The position numbers were made by a program, and so were the translations under genes. From Halobacteriovoraceae bacterium (GTDB taxonomy: Bacteria > Bdellovibrionota > Bacteriovoracia > Bacteriovoracales > Bacteriovoracaceae): DNA of 64,000 nt. A model generated the notes under the pieces. That model did not search any database, had not been told where the DNA came from, and saw nothing but the letters and a program-made list of their open reading frames with translations. The stretch lies in NCBI GenBank assembly GCA_002712005.1, contig PASP01000004.1, positions 33,302-97,301 of the forward strand, in the 5' to 3' direction. Every line of letters begins with the position of its first letter. The stretch's first letter is position 1. Positions 39,693 through 48,192 of the stretch are shown here, one piece after another.

Positions 39693-39771
39693 TGAAACGA
39701 GAGGAAATAGGTATCAGAATGAAGCATCCGTTCTCTCCCCCGAGATCCTCTCAATTCAATAACGAAAATCA

Positions 39772-39803
39772 AAGGTGGCCCAACAGCTTCACAAGGCCAC
39801 CTT
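39772..39803 (+). terminator. Strong rho-independent terminator
   Basis: AAGGTGGCC pairs perfectly with GGCCACCTT around a 14-base loop, followed by CCTTTACTTTTT. It would stop transcripts from the short peptide region, or from the minus strand. Confidence 0.75.
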
Positions 39804-39946
39804 CCTTTACTTTTTACATGAGTGTCTTTCTTTCTTACATCCTCCCTATTTCTAAATCTCATTTAGTTATAAGGTACGACCCCAAACGAAACTAAACCCC
39901 AATCTCATAATCATCCCAAAATAGTTATGAGGAAGTTGAGTATGAA

Positions 39947-40597
39947 ATGAAAGAGACAATCAAGAAATTGATGAGTAAGACTCTCATCACCACCCTCCTA
40001 TTTAGCCAAGTCACTATTGCAGATACTTTAATACAAGCCGAAGATACCCAAGGTAAGTATATAAAAGCAGTTGAACTTGATGATAATCGTTATCGCTTTT
40101 TTGAATGTACTGAAATCAATCAAGAGCTAGACTGTACATCCCTTTTCAATGATCAAAGAACCTTTTCTCGTTCAGATATCTATAAGCTCTCTCGCCGCAA
40201 TAGAAGAAATGCGATTATCGCAGGCGTAGCTGATGTAGGTATTCTTGCGATTTCTCTATATCTTGGTGTTGTTGGCGCAGCCTATGGTTCAGCAGCCTAT
40301 TATACAGCAGCTGGTGCCAGCCTAGATGGTGGAGTCGCTGCAGTTGGTGGATTTATTTTTGGAGCACCTACAGGTGGAGCCGCTGCAGCCGGTGTAACCA
40401 TTGCGGCTAGTGATCTCGATCCTTTCATGCATAGAGATATTTCTTTGGCCATGAAAGAAGTTATTCAAATGGCCGATGAAGATGAACTTGATGATATTGA
40501 AGCTCAAGTTAAAGACTATGGAACTGTCGTGCAAATTGAAGATATTAGTTACGATCGCTTAGTCCATAAATTGAAATCACAACTCGAAGATCTTTAA
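39947..40597 (+). CDS. Secreted protein with Gly/Ala-rich hydrophobic middle
   Basis: A signal peptide is followed by a short soluble region with two cysteines. Two Gly/Ala-rich hydrophobic stretches (about residues 88-150) could insert into a membrane. The tail is acidic and helical. Family unknown. The two ATGs at 39942 and 39947 are close; the frame is set by the second. Confidence 0.65.
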   Translation: MKETIKKLMSKTLITTLLFSQVTIADTLIQAEDTQGKYIKAVELDDNRYRFFECTEINQELDCTSLFNDQRTFSRSDIYKLSRRNRRNAIIAGVADVGILAISLYLGVVGAAYGSAAYYTAAGASLDGGVAAVGGFIFGAPTGGAAAAGVTIAASDLDPFMHRDISLAMKEVIQMADEDELDDIEAQVKDYGTVVQIEDISYDRLVHKLKSQLEDL

Positions 40598-40619
40598 TCT
40601 TAATAAGGCCGGACTTTTG

Positions 40620-41390
40620 TTAGGCCCTTTTAATCTCTTCTTTTTTTAAGTCCTTTATTTCTTTTCTTCTCTCAAGTGCAGCTTTCTTATGAGCAAAATC
40701 ACCAGCAATACCATATTCTCTTTCTGCTAACTGGCGTAACTTATCTAAGTGGCCATAGAGAATCAGTTCATCCCCTTCATGAATAGTATTTGCCACCATA
40801 GGGGCTCCAATAAATTCACCATCTGCCCTTTTTATCCCAAGTAAAAGAATTCCCTCTTTCCAAAGTTTAATTTCTTTTAGCTTCTTATCACAGATCCACA
40901 TATCTTTTGTAACGGCTTGCTCAGAGATTCGATAATTACCTTGTAGATGGAGTAAACTAGCATAGTCTTTAATTTCTAACGATGTATAACGCTTTAAGAA
41001 CTTTTCAACGAATATAGAGAGATATTTCTCAACGATAGCACTTGAGGCCATGGTCCATATCCCCACGATTCCCGTCATGATCATAAAAATTTTCAACCAT
41101 GAAGGCCCCGAATCATCCTGACCCACGAAAGCAATCAATAGAGAGGACATAGAGGTTACAATCCCCATATTTCCCAATAGCATAAGAACCATCAAGGTTT
41201 TTCTTCGAACAGGATGATTGACTACTTTCTCACTTTCTTTAGTTGTGAAACCTACTCCCGTAAATGCGGATCTTGCTTGAAAACGAGCAGACTGCTCAGA
41301 TAGGCCAGTATGCTTAAGGATGATCGTTGCAACTTTAGTTACAGTAATAGATAGAGTTAAGATAATGATTAACGAAGCAATAGCTAACAC
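40620..41390 (-). CDS. Membrane protein with TrkA-C domain
   Basis: Three hydrophobic segments occupy the first 120 residues, with the loop ARSAFTGVGFTTKESEKVVNHPVRRK. The C-terminal part (about 150-215) matches the RCK/TrkA-C regulatory fold: ITKD-type entry, LGIKRADGEFIGAP and INEGDELILYG-like GDELILYGH. Such proteins sense ligands for ion transport. The start is GTG at 41390, with AAGGA just before it. Transport function is unproven; it lacks a full channel. Confidence 0.78.
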   Translation of the reverse strand: MLAIASLIIILTLSITVTKVATIILKHTGLSEQSARFQARSAFTGVGFTTKESEKVVNHPVRRKTLMVLMLLGNMGIVTSMSSLLIAFVGQDDSGPSWLKIFMIMTGIVGIWTMASSAIVEKYLSIFVEKFLKRYTSLEIKDYASLLHLQGNYRISEQAVTKDMWICDKKLKEIKLWKEGILLLGIKRADGEFIGAPMVANTIHEGDELILYGHLDKLRQLAEREYGIAGDFAHKKAALERRKEIKDLKKEEIKRA

Positions 41391-41469
41391 AATTTTCCTT
41401 AGGTTACCTTTTGTAAAATTATAACAGACAACTCAGGAAGAAAGAAGAAGCTTTCACTATACGAATAAG

Positions 41470-41498
41470 ATGTAGCTACCTTTATTAGGTAGCTACAT
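41470..41498 (-). terminator. Perfect 12-bp hairpin after a small gene
   Basis: ATGTAGCTACCT and AGGTAGCTACAT pair perfectly around a five-base loop, nine bases past the stop of the minus-strand gene at 41507. The following T-run is weak. Confidence 0.65.
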
Positions 41499-41506
41499 TA
41501 AAGAAA

Positions 41507-41767
41507 TTAATGACACTCAAATGGTTCATTATCAGAATGTCTATGGCAACTCAATTCTACTGAGTCCTCACCTTTTACGTAAATTTTAACTTTTACACCA
41601 CCTGAAACAGGCCAAGCTTTAACACCGTTAAATTTTGCAACTGATGAAGATTGTTTCGTAAAAAGAACGAGTGCTTCAGTTGTAGCTTCACTAGTGTCAA
41701 TAATTTTTGAATTCGCAAATACTGATGAAGCTAAAAGAGTAGTCACAAATAAAGTAAATAATTTCAT
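41507..41767 (-). CDS. Small secreted protein of unknown function
   Basis: The 86-residue product has a signal peptide ending at VFA and a short mature part with two cysteines near its end (SCHRHSDNEPFECH). GGAG precedes the ATG. A hairpin follows. No family is recognised; it lies just downstream of the cytochrome-like lipoprotein. Confidence 0.65.
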   Translation of the reverse strand: MKLFTLFVTTLLASSVFANSKIIDTSEATTEALVLFTKQSSSVAKFNGVKAWPVSGGVKVKIYVKGEDSVELSCHRHSDNEPFECH

Positions 41768-41829
41768 ATAAATCTCCTATCGTTACTATGACATTCAACT
41801 AGAATATCAAACTTAAAAATCTAAATTTC

Positions 41830-42414
41830 CTAAGGTTCATCATCACCAGGTTCGTCATCACCAGGTTCATCATCACCAGGTTCATCATCACCGGGTTCGT
41901 CATCACCAGGTTCATCATCACCAGGTTCATCATCACCAGGTTCGTCATCACCAGGCTCAGAAGGTATTCGATCTTTACATAAGTTAATATCTTCTTGAAA
42001 CTCTGGTGCACATAAATCAATCCACTTCTTGATATAGTCAATTTCTTTTGGATCTAGAGGAGCCTTTGGAGGCATTTCTCCATGTTTTACTGATAGAAAT
42101 AATCTACTTCTTTCAGCATTTCCTTTAACTAAAATAGGTACAAATCTACTTTCAACGAGATAAAAGTATTTTGATAAATTAACAGGGTCATTTTCTGGAT
42201 AGGCTAATTGACTAGAGTGACATCCTATACATTTAGGCTTAAGAATATAATTGTAAAGGGATTTGAAATTAATAGGAGCATCACCATCTAGAATAGGATT
42301 AACTTCTACAAACTCTGTAGTGCCTACTTCTTTAAAATTGAACTTACCCTTCTTCTTATCAATACAGCTAAATGCAATTGAGCTCAGTAGAAAAAGTATC
42401 AACAATAACTTCAA
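41830..42414 (-). CDS. Cytochrome-c-like lipoprotein with EPGDD tail
   Basis: The lipobox is AFSC. The motif CIGCH binds haem c, and the downstream GEMPPKAPL offers the distal methionine, as in planctomycete-type cytochrome c domains. The C-terminus is eight copies of EPGDD, then EP and the stop. I prefer the TTG at 42414, with AGGAGG five bases upstream; the ATG at 42432 has none. A CsoR-like operator lies in the promoter, so copper may induce it. Electron transfer in the envelope is inferred. Confidence 0.8.
   Translation of the reverse strand: MKLLLILFLLSSIAFSCIDKKKGKFNFKEVGTTEFVEVNPILDGDAPINFKSLYNYILKPKCIGCHSSQLAYPENDPVNLSKYFYLVESRFVPILVKGNAERSRLFLSVKHGEMPPKAPLDPKEIDYIKKWIDLCAPEFQEDINLCKDRIPSEPGDDEPGDDEPGDDEPGDDEPGDDEPGDDEPGDDEPGDDEP
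41833..41958 (-). repeat. 15-base tandem repeat encoding EPGDD
   Basis: Eight units of 15 bases, with small synonymous changes, encode (EPGDD)8 and end at the stop codon. Slippage would change tail length by five residues without shifting frame. The other frames of this repeat give spurious methionine-rich reading frames. Confidence 0.95.
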
Positions 42415-42487
42415 AACGCCTCCTAATTTCATTTAGAGACAAAATTAACATAACAATAAATACCATAGTAGAGACCATGTAAAATGT

Positions 42488-42504
42488 ATACCCCCTGGGG
42501 GTAT
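42488..42504 (-). promoter_or_regulatory. CsoR-type operator in the cytochrome-like gene promoter
   Basis: The site is the perfect palindrome ATACCCCC-T-GGGGGTAT. On the minus strand it lies between GACA (a -35-like box) and TACATT (a -10-like box), spacing 17. This matches the second site at 46223 in layout and resembles the copZA operator of CsoR. It would control the lipoprotein that starts at 42414. Confidence 0.75.
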
Positions 42505-42591
42505 GTGTCGTTTATTTTTTTTACAAATCTCAAAAACCAAGAATTTTAATAGGTCAGTACCATCTACATCGAGAGATGATCACTCTCTAGA

Positions 42592-43896
42592 TTAAATATT
42601 AACCTTCTTTAAATAAAATCTTTCTATGAAGTATATAAGCGACATTCCAGCAATACTATAAATTATAAGCCAGGGATCTTCTTCAATTTTTATCCAAAAG
42701 AGACCTAAAAAGATAATTACATCTATTACAATGGAAAATATTAATAGAAGCGAATTAAAGTGAACCTCTTTTCTATTAGCATATTTAAAAACACCGTAAT
42801 GGATTAATATATCCATTACCAGATAAAAGAAGGCTCCCATAGCAGCAATTCTGCTTACATTAAATACTAAGGTCAAAAGTGCTGTTATAACAGTAATGTA
42901 AACAAGTAGGTGCTTTTGAATATTACCAGGTAAGCCAAAATGCTTGTGAGGAACCAAATCCATCTTCGTGAGCATTGTTAACATTCTTGATACCGCAAAC
43001 ATACTGGCTACAATTCCAGTAAAAGTAGAAATTAAGGCTACAAAGATGGTTATATTCACCCCAAATTCGCCATAGGTCGGCCTTGCTGCTTCCGCTAATG
43101 TATAATTTTTAGCACTTATTATCTCATTAATTGAAAGACTGTTTGAAACGGCAAACGTCACAAGAAGATAGACTGAAATACATATTATAATAGTATATTT
43201 TATAGCTTTACCTATGTTTTTTTTTGGATCAGTAATCTCACCTCCACTGTTCGTAATTGTAGTAAATCCCTTAAAGGCTAATACTCCAACAGCGATAGAT
43301 CCGAGAATGTTTAAAATACTTACATTATCAACCTCACTTTGAGGAATGATAGCATTTATATCCACACCACTTGCAGCCAGTCCGCCAATAGCTAATAGAA
43401 ACAACCCAATGGCTTTAAAAAAAGCACCTATAAATTGAAACTTTTGAATAGCTTGATTACTTAAAATATTTATAAAAAATGAAAATATCACTAAAGCAGT
43501 TGCAACATAAGGTATAGAAGAACTAGAAATTGTTAAAAAGCTAGATCTCGACAAGTAATTTGCAAAAGTTCTAGCAACTAAGCTTTGATTTATTATCATG
43601 GAGAAAAGCATTAGTAATGCCCCCCAAGCAGCTATAGAAGAGTTCCCATAAACTTTGGTTAAGATTTTTGCTACTCCTCCAGAAGAAGGATAACTATTGG
43701 ACATTTTTACATAAGTATAAGATGTCAGAGCTGAGACACAGCCTGCGAGAGTAAAAGCTATAATAAAATAAGGTCCAGCATAATTAGCTATTTCGCCTGT
43801 AAGAGTGAAGATACCAGCACCAATCATCACGCCAGTTCCCATTGCAATAGCACCAGAGAGAGTAATCTTATCTTTATCCTTATTGTTTACTGACAT
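42592..43896 (-). CDS. APC-family amino acid permease
   Basis: The 434-residue protein has about twelve hydrophobic helices. The N-terminal GTGVMIGAGIFTLTG and the FKGFTTITNSGGEITDPKK loop are hallmarks of the APC superfamily. It starts 24 bases after the multicopper oxidase stop, so it probably shares its copper-responsive transcript. The substrate is probably an amino acid, but cannot be read from sequence. Confidence 0.9.
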   Translation of the reverse strand: MSVNNKDKDKITLSGAIAMGTGVMIGAGIFTLTGEIANYAGPYFIIAFTLAGCVSALTSYTYVKMSNSYPSSGGVAKILTKVYGNSSIAAWGALLMLFSMIINQSLVARTFANYLSRSSFLTISSSSIPYVATALVIFSFFINILSNQAIQKFQFIGAFFKAIGLFLLAIGGLAASGVDINAIIPQSEVDNVSILNILGSIAVGVLAFKGFTTITNSGGEITDPKKNIGKAIKYTIIICISVYLLVTFAVSNSLSINEIISAKNYTLAEAARPTYGEFGVNITIFVALISTFTGIVASMFAVSRMLTMLTKMDLVPHKHFGLPGNIQKHLLVYITVITALLTLVFNVSRIAAMGAFFYLVMDILIHYGVFKYANRKEVHFNSLLLIFSIVIDVIIFLGLFWIKIEEDPWLIIYSIAGMSLIYFIERFYLKKVNI

Positions 43897-43920
43897 AAAA
43901 TCTCTTTGTTGGAAAGAATC

Positions 43921-46188
43921 TTAATATGTGTATGCCAAACCAGCTCCCCATTTCTTAAACGTTTTATTGTAACTTGCGATAAATGAGAGATTTTTATTTT
44001 GTCGATATTCAAACTCAGAATAAAAATTCCTTATTGAACTATACTCATAATTAAACTGTAGCTTGGAAGTTAACTGAATTTCGCTTTCAAACTCAAACTC
44101 AAATTTTTTATCCATTTCAGGCTGATACTTAAGATCAATTGAAATATTTAATGGTAAAACCCATGTAAAACCCAATGTTGGAGTAGTCTCAAACTTGCCG
44201 TATTCCGCTTCCGTCTTAACACCAACATAGGGCTCTAAATACCTTGTAAGGATTCTAGATGCATGTAACTCACCCTCCATATTTGTGTCATAATCTCCAA
44301 CGATATCAAAATCCAAAGCGTAAAACGAATTAAAAAAAGAGGATTCTGTTCTATAATAATTACTTTGAAGAAAATTTCGACTCCTTAAAAAGAAACTATC
44401 AGCATAGTTAAACTCCTTAGATTTCTCGCGCGCATTGGCTAGTTCTTTTGAACCTGGGCTATTTTCATATCGAACGATTCGGGCCATTCCCCCCATCATG
44501 TGATAAAGAATATGACAATGGAAGAACCAATCTTTTTCTTCATTTGCCTCAAATTCAATAATCCTTCTGTCAAGTGGTGGAATATTTACGGTATGCTTAA
44601 ATACAGAGCTCTTGCCCTGATCTGTCATGACTCTAAAAAAATGTCCATGTAAATGCATCGGATGATTCATCATTGTTGTATTATCCATGACAAATCTAAT
44701 TCTTTCCCCCTTCTTTATTTTCAGATAGGTATTTGGGTTAAGGGGTTTTCCATTAATTGACCAAACGTATCGCCCCATATTTCCGTTTAATGTGAAATGA
44801 AGAGTTCTTAACTTAATTCCATCTTTGACGATAATTTTCTTATCAGTGCTTAAAAGATCGTACGTTAATTCTTTGTAAATTGATTTCTTCTTATCGTAAA
44901 CGTTGTTTTGTCTTAACTCAGGAGATCTATTTACTATACGAAAACCCATACTATCTTCGCTATTTTCAATATACATAGTATGATTAGTTTTTTTCATCAT
45001 AGGCTTAAGTTCTTCTAATGAAGGTAAATTATAATTCGAAGTAAAATCATAATTCTGCTGAGATGGTATATCTTTAAATTCATTTTGATAATTCATGAAG
45101 AGCTCAGACCAAAAGCTCATTTTCTTCATCCCCATCATCTCTCCCATGGTTACACCAATGGGGTGTTCCCAATAAATATCGGTGGCTACAAAAAATGATT
45201 CTCCATTACCTATTAATACTTGCGAATGACCTGTCTTATCAATTGATTCAATCCTTAATTCATATGTTTTTTTAGGATCTACTTCTAATTCAATATCATA
45301 AGTTTCCGCAACTGAAATAGGTAACGACTTAACTTTTACAGGCTTTACATCTAGTCCATCAGCTCCAACGACTGTGATATATTCACCACCATAAGTAATT
45401 TTGTAGATACTTGTTGCAGAACCGTTAATTATTCTTAATCGAACTTTTTCTATTTCTTTAAAGTCACTAAATAAACGAATCTGTTGTTTTCCGTTTACTA
45501 AAAAATAATCATAGGCAATATCGGCATAGTCCATACCTTCCATTCGCTGAAAACTATTTCGCCACTTTGTTAATGCGTTTCCACTTTTAAAAGCTTCATA
45601 CCACGACTGGACAGTTCCTTTAATAACATCATAGTACTCTCCCTGCTTTTTTAAATTTTTTTGAATTGTTTCACCGCTTTCTTTACTGAAATCTGATAAA
45701 ATTATAACTTTATCCTTCTTCTTAGGTGCTTCTGATATGCCTTTTCCCCCTTGAGAGTGCTTAGGGTGAATAATAAAAGCACCATACATTCCATCCTGCT
45801 CTTGAAACATTACATGAGAATGATACCAATAAGTTCCGCTTTGTATAAGTTTAAATCTGTAAGTTTTAGACGAATGGGGGGGAATTGGTAATGAATTAAT
45901 ATAAGGAACCCCATCTTGATTATTTTTTATAAGAAGTCCATGCCAATGAATCAAAGTTTTATCATTTGTCTCATTATCAACTTTTATTACTGCTGTTTCG
46001 CCTTCTACAAATTCAAGAACTGGTGCAGGAATAGAGTTATTTACTAGAACTTTATTCACATACTTCTTTCCGTTAACGATATGGCTTCCTCTAGATATAG
46101 TTAAGTGATAATGTCTCTCTTTTGCAAAAAGAGAGACGCAAAAACTTGCAAGAAAAAGAAATACTACAACAATATATCTTATGAACAT
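43921..46188 (-). CDS. Multicopper oxidase fused to a CopB-like outer-membrane barrel
   Basis: The first 575 residues are a CopA-type multicopper oxidase with all copper sites: HWHG (81), WYHSH (121), HPMHLHGH (509) and HCHILYHMM (557). A signal peptide precedes it, with no twin-arginine motif. Residues about 595-755 look like CopB, a copper-resistance outer-membrane barrel: HASRILTRYLEPYVGVKTEAEYG and repeated alternating strands to a terminal aromatic. CopA and CopB are normally separate genes. The promoter carries a CsoR-type operator, and GGGGAGG precedes the ATG. It probably oxidises or sequesters copper at the outer membrane. Confidence 0.88.
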   Translation of the reverse strand: MFIRYIVVVFLFLASFCVSLFAKERHYHLTISRGSHIVNGKKYVNKVLVNNSIPAPVLEFVEGETAVIKVDNETNDKTLIHWHGLLIKNNQDGVPYINSLPIPPHSSKTYRFKLIQSGTYWYHSHVMFQEQDGMYGAFIIHPKHSQGGKGISEAPKKKDKVIILSDFSKESGETIQKNLKKQGEYYDVIKGTVQSWYEAFKSGNALTKWRNSFQRMEGMDYADIAYDYFLVNGKQQIRLFSDFKEIEKVRLRIINGSATSIYKITYGGEYITVVGADGLDVKPVKVKSLPISVAETYDIELEVDPKKTYELRIESIDKTGHSQVLIGNGESFFVATDIYWEHPIGVTMGEMMGMKKMSFWSELFMNYQNEFKDIPSQQNYDFTSNYNLPSLEELKPMMKKTNHTMYIENSEDSMGFRIVNRSPELRQNNVYDKKKSIYKELTYDLLSTDKKIIVKDGIKLRTLHFTLNGNMGRYVWSINGKPLNPNTYLKIKKGERIRFVMDNTTMMNHPMHLHGHFFRVMTDQGKSSVFKHTVNIPPLDRRIIEFEANEEKDWFFHCHILYHMMGGMARIVRYENSPGSKELANAREKSKEFNYADSFFLRSRNFLQSNYYRTESSFFNSFYALDFDIVGDYDTNMEGELHASRILTRYLEPYVGVKTEAEYGKFETTPTLGFTWVLPLNISIDLKYQPEMDKKFEFEFESEIQLTSKLQFNYEYSSIRNFYSEFEYRQNKNLSFIASYNKTFKKWGAGLAYTY

Positions 46189-46222
46189 TTAACCTCCCCG
46201 AGTATAAGTACTATTTCAATCT

Positions 46223-46239
46223 ATACCCCCATAGGGTAT
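46223..46239 (-). promoter_or_regulatory. CsoR-type operator in the multicopper oxidase promoter
   Basis: ATACCCCCATAGGGTAT lies about 35 bases upstream of the ATG at 46188. On the minus strand it reads ATACCCTATGGGGGTAT, between TGACA (-35-like) and TAGATT (-10-like) at 17-base spacing. It closely resembles the CsoR site of Bacillus copZA. It probably represses the oxidase and permease until copper appears. No CsoR gene is in the window. Confidence 0.8.
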
Positions 46240-46425
46240 TTGTCATATATAGATTTAACTTATTCATTAGATAAATCAACAATTCGATACAGGAGGTTCA
46301 TTTTTCCTTAGGGCAAGACAGTAATTAACTATGCTAATATCTTCGTGACAAAACCAAAAGAATTTCAAAGTTATATATACGGAGATCTTAACAACAACTT
46401 TGGAAATCTAAGTTAAGAAAATTAA

Positions 46426-46456
46426 AATGCCCTTCTATAATTAATAAAAGGGCATT
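46426..46456 (-). terminator. Terminator of the MerR-type operon
   Basis: AATGCCCTT pairs with AAGGGCATT; on the minus strand a T-rich run follows. It lies 25 bases past the end of the small thioredoxin gene. Confidence 0.75.
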
Positions 46457-46480
46457 ATTAGAAAACTAGAAAAGAAAGAT

Positions 46481-46735
46481 TTAACTCCCAATACCAGCAG
46501 CTTTTAGACCTTCTCTCGTAGGGCCATTAGATTGACAGCAATCTGCTAATTTTCCATTCACGACAACCGCAGGAATTCTAGTGATTCCTAGCTCATCAGC
46601 ACGACTCGAGATTGCAGAATCATTCATATCAAGAATGTTTATTTCGCAGTTATTGCAAGCTAATTCGTTAACTAGCTCAATTGTACTCTTACACGCGGAA
46701 CATCCCGCATTAAAAATCTCAACTTTTTTTACCAT
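46481..46735 (-). CDS. Small thioredoxin-fold protein
   Basis: The 84-residue product has the redox motif CSAC near residue 12, GITRIPAVVVNGK with the cis-proline, and later CC. It matches the small thioredoxin/glutaredoxin-like family found in metal-resistance operons. AAGGAGG lies eight bases before the ATG. It is the last gene of the merR operon. No signal peptide, so cytoplasmic. Confidence 0.85.
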   Translation of the reverse strand: MVKKVEIFNAGCSACKSTIELVNELACNNCEINILDMNDSAISSRADELGITRIPAVVVNGKLADCCQSNGPTREGLKAAGIGS

Positions 46736-46750
46736 ACAATCCTCCTTAGA

Positions 46751-47433
46751 TTAAATACAAGTATCACATTGCTTTTTCAGAGGTAATAAGTTCCAAATAG
46801 AAGCAATTACTAAAATACTTATTCCTAATTAAAAAAAATTCATTTCTTAAATTATAAAACAATGTTGCTATTCCAATGACTCCTAAATAAAAGGGCCCAT
46901 ATCCTCTTCTAGACTGAGCTCTAAAACCAAGCCCGAAAATAGTTATTCCTAAAAACAACGCTATTAAAATAGTATCCTTCAAAGAGAAAACCCAAGCCAA
47001 CACTGGATAAAATATCAGCTATAGCAGGATAACATAAAGGACATGCTGCTTTAGCTAGAAAGGCCACTCCTAATACCGGCCCAGTAGATACAATACCAAG
47101 GAAATCAAAAACCTTACTTTTTTTTGATGGAAACGAATTTGCAGCTTCCATTAATTTTGAAGAAATTAATTCAATTGATGGAATACCAGAGCCTTCATAT
47201 AATCGACAGCAGTTGGCATCAGATTCTGGTTCTACTCCCATTATATCCACTCCATTAATTAATATTGTAGGTGAACCATGTTTCTTTACATAAACAGGAG
47301 CTACATCTGAATTCCTATCCCACTCCTTCCAACGTGCATTCAAATTTATATTTGAAAATGCTTTCATCAAGTTAGCCCTACTTGCTTTAACATTTGGACA
47401 ATCTTTATCAAAAATAAACTCAACATTTAACAT
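46751..47433 (-). pseudogene. Thioredoxin-MerC-like gene with two frameshifts
   Basis: The N-terminal 95 residues are thioredoxin-like with DKDCPN, SPTILINGVDI and CCRLYEGSG. A MerC-like membrane part follows with KAACPLCYPAIADILSSVGLGFLF. An extra G in GAAGG near 46976-46977 shifts the frame. The membrane part continues one frame over as DTILIALFLGITIFGLGFRA. A second shift near 46830 leads to the last helix, GISILVIASIWNLLPLKKQ, ending at 46751. Open segments are 46921-47433 and 46764-47003. Removing one base at each site restores one protein. It overlaps merR by seven bases. Probably decayed mercury transport. Confidence 0.72.
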
Positions 47434-47840
47434 CTCTTATCCTTTTCAAAACATTCTAGAATCGGGCACTCTGTGACAAATTTTTCATCATTGGAACAAG
47501 AATTAATCATCTTCTTTAAGGAACGCTTCATTATATTTAAGTCTTTAATCCTTTTTTCGACTTCATCCAGTTTCTGTTCAGCTTTTACCTTAACTTGACC
47601 ACACCTTGCTCTGTTATTCACACGTAGCTCTAACAGTTCTTTTGCTTCATTCAAAGTAAATCCTAGATACTGAGCTCTTTTAATGAATTTGATTTTAATA
47701 ATGTCATCAAAAGAATATTTTCGATATCCAGATTTAGGTGTGGGTTGCTTAATCAACCCCTTTTGAACATAAAACCTTACGGTTTCAACAGTAACACCAG
47801 AGTTTTTAGCCAATTGTCCAATAGTATATTCATCTTTCAT
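47427..47840 (-). CDS. merR: MerR-family metal regulator, Hg-type cysteines
   Basis: The N-terminal winged helix reads YTIGQLAKNSGVTVETVRFY, followed by a dimer helix. Cysteines at 80, 115 and 125 fit the Hg(II) ligands of MerR (82, 117, 126), and extra cysteines lie at 130 and 137. I chose the ATG at 47840; the longer frame reads through the promoter dyad. It heads an operon with the broken MerC-like gene and a thioredoxin. It probably senses Hg(II) or a related soft metal. Confidence 0.85.
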   Translation of the reverse strand: MKDEYTIGQLAKNSGVTVETVRFYVQKGLIKQPTPKSGYRKYSFDDIIKIKFIKRAQYLGFTLNEAKELLELRVNNRARCGQVKVKAEQKLDEVEKRIKDLNIMKRSLKKMINSCSNDEKFVTECPILECFEKDKRC

Positions 47841-48192
47841 AAATTCATTATAAACCCTGTAGTACACTACAGAGTAAAGTAAAATATAATTACATTTGAA
47901 TATGAATTTGAATTTGAATGCGAGGTTATTGAATTCACTAAAAAAACTTAAACTCAATTAATGTTTCATATAGTGTATTTAAAATCAAATAGAAGAACTC
48001 TCTATACTTATCTTAGAAAATTTTATGGACATTTGGAAATATTATAATTATTTATCATCCTCAGACAGTTAGCTATCGTAATAACTTGCTTCGCTAAATC
48101 GAGTAAAGAGAAAATCTATCACCTTTGCTTTAAAAGTTAAAAAGTATAGAAAACTAAGCGCACTCCGGTCGAGTCAGGAAAGGTTTAGAAAG
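47841..48192. other. 352-base intergenic region upstream of merR and the SIP gene
   Basis: It holds the merR promoter dyad near its left end and AGGAAAGG just before the siderophore-interacting gene on the right. The rest is AT-rich with no supported gene. Confidence 0.7.
47846..47882 (-). promoter_or_regulatory. MerR-type promoter with long spacer and central dyad
   Basis: The perfect dyad CTGTAGT-AC-ACTACAG (47857-47872) sits between TTTACT or TTACTC (-35) and TATAAT (-10) on the minus strand. The spacer is 19 or 20 bases, longer than the usual 17. MerR regulators untwist such promoters to activate them. It lies just ahead of merR, so the operon is probably autoregulated. Confidence 0.8.

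Larger units (their letters stand above)
39459..39946. other. 488-base intergenic region between divergent genes
   Basis: It holds a weak lipoprotein-like peptide frame (39642-39692) and a strong hairpin at 39772-39803. No other gene is supported. Promoters for the redoxin operon (minus) and the secreted gene (plus) must lie here, but I see no clear sigma-70 boxes. Confidence 0.6.

Noticed and set aside
41799-42041. An 80-codon frame rich in Met-Asn-Leu-Val
   Set aside because: It is the EPGDD tandem repeat read in another frame.
46764-47003. A separate 79-codon membrane gene
   Set aside because: It is the middle part of the frameshifted MerC-like gene, not an independent gene.
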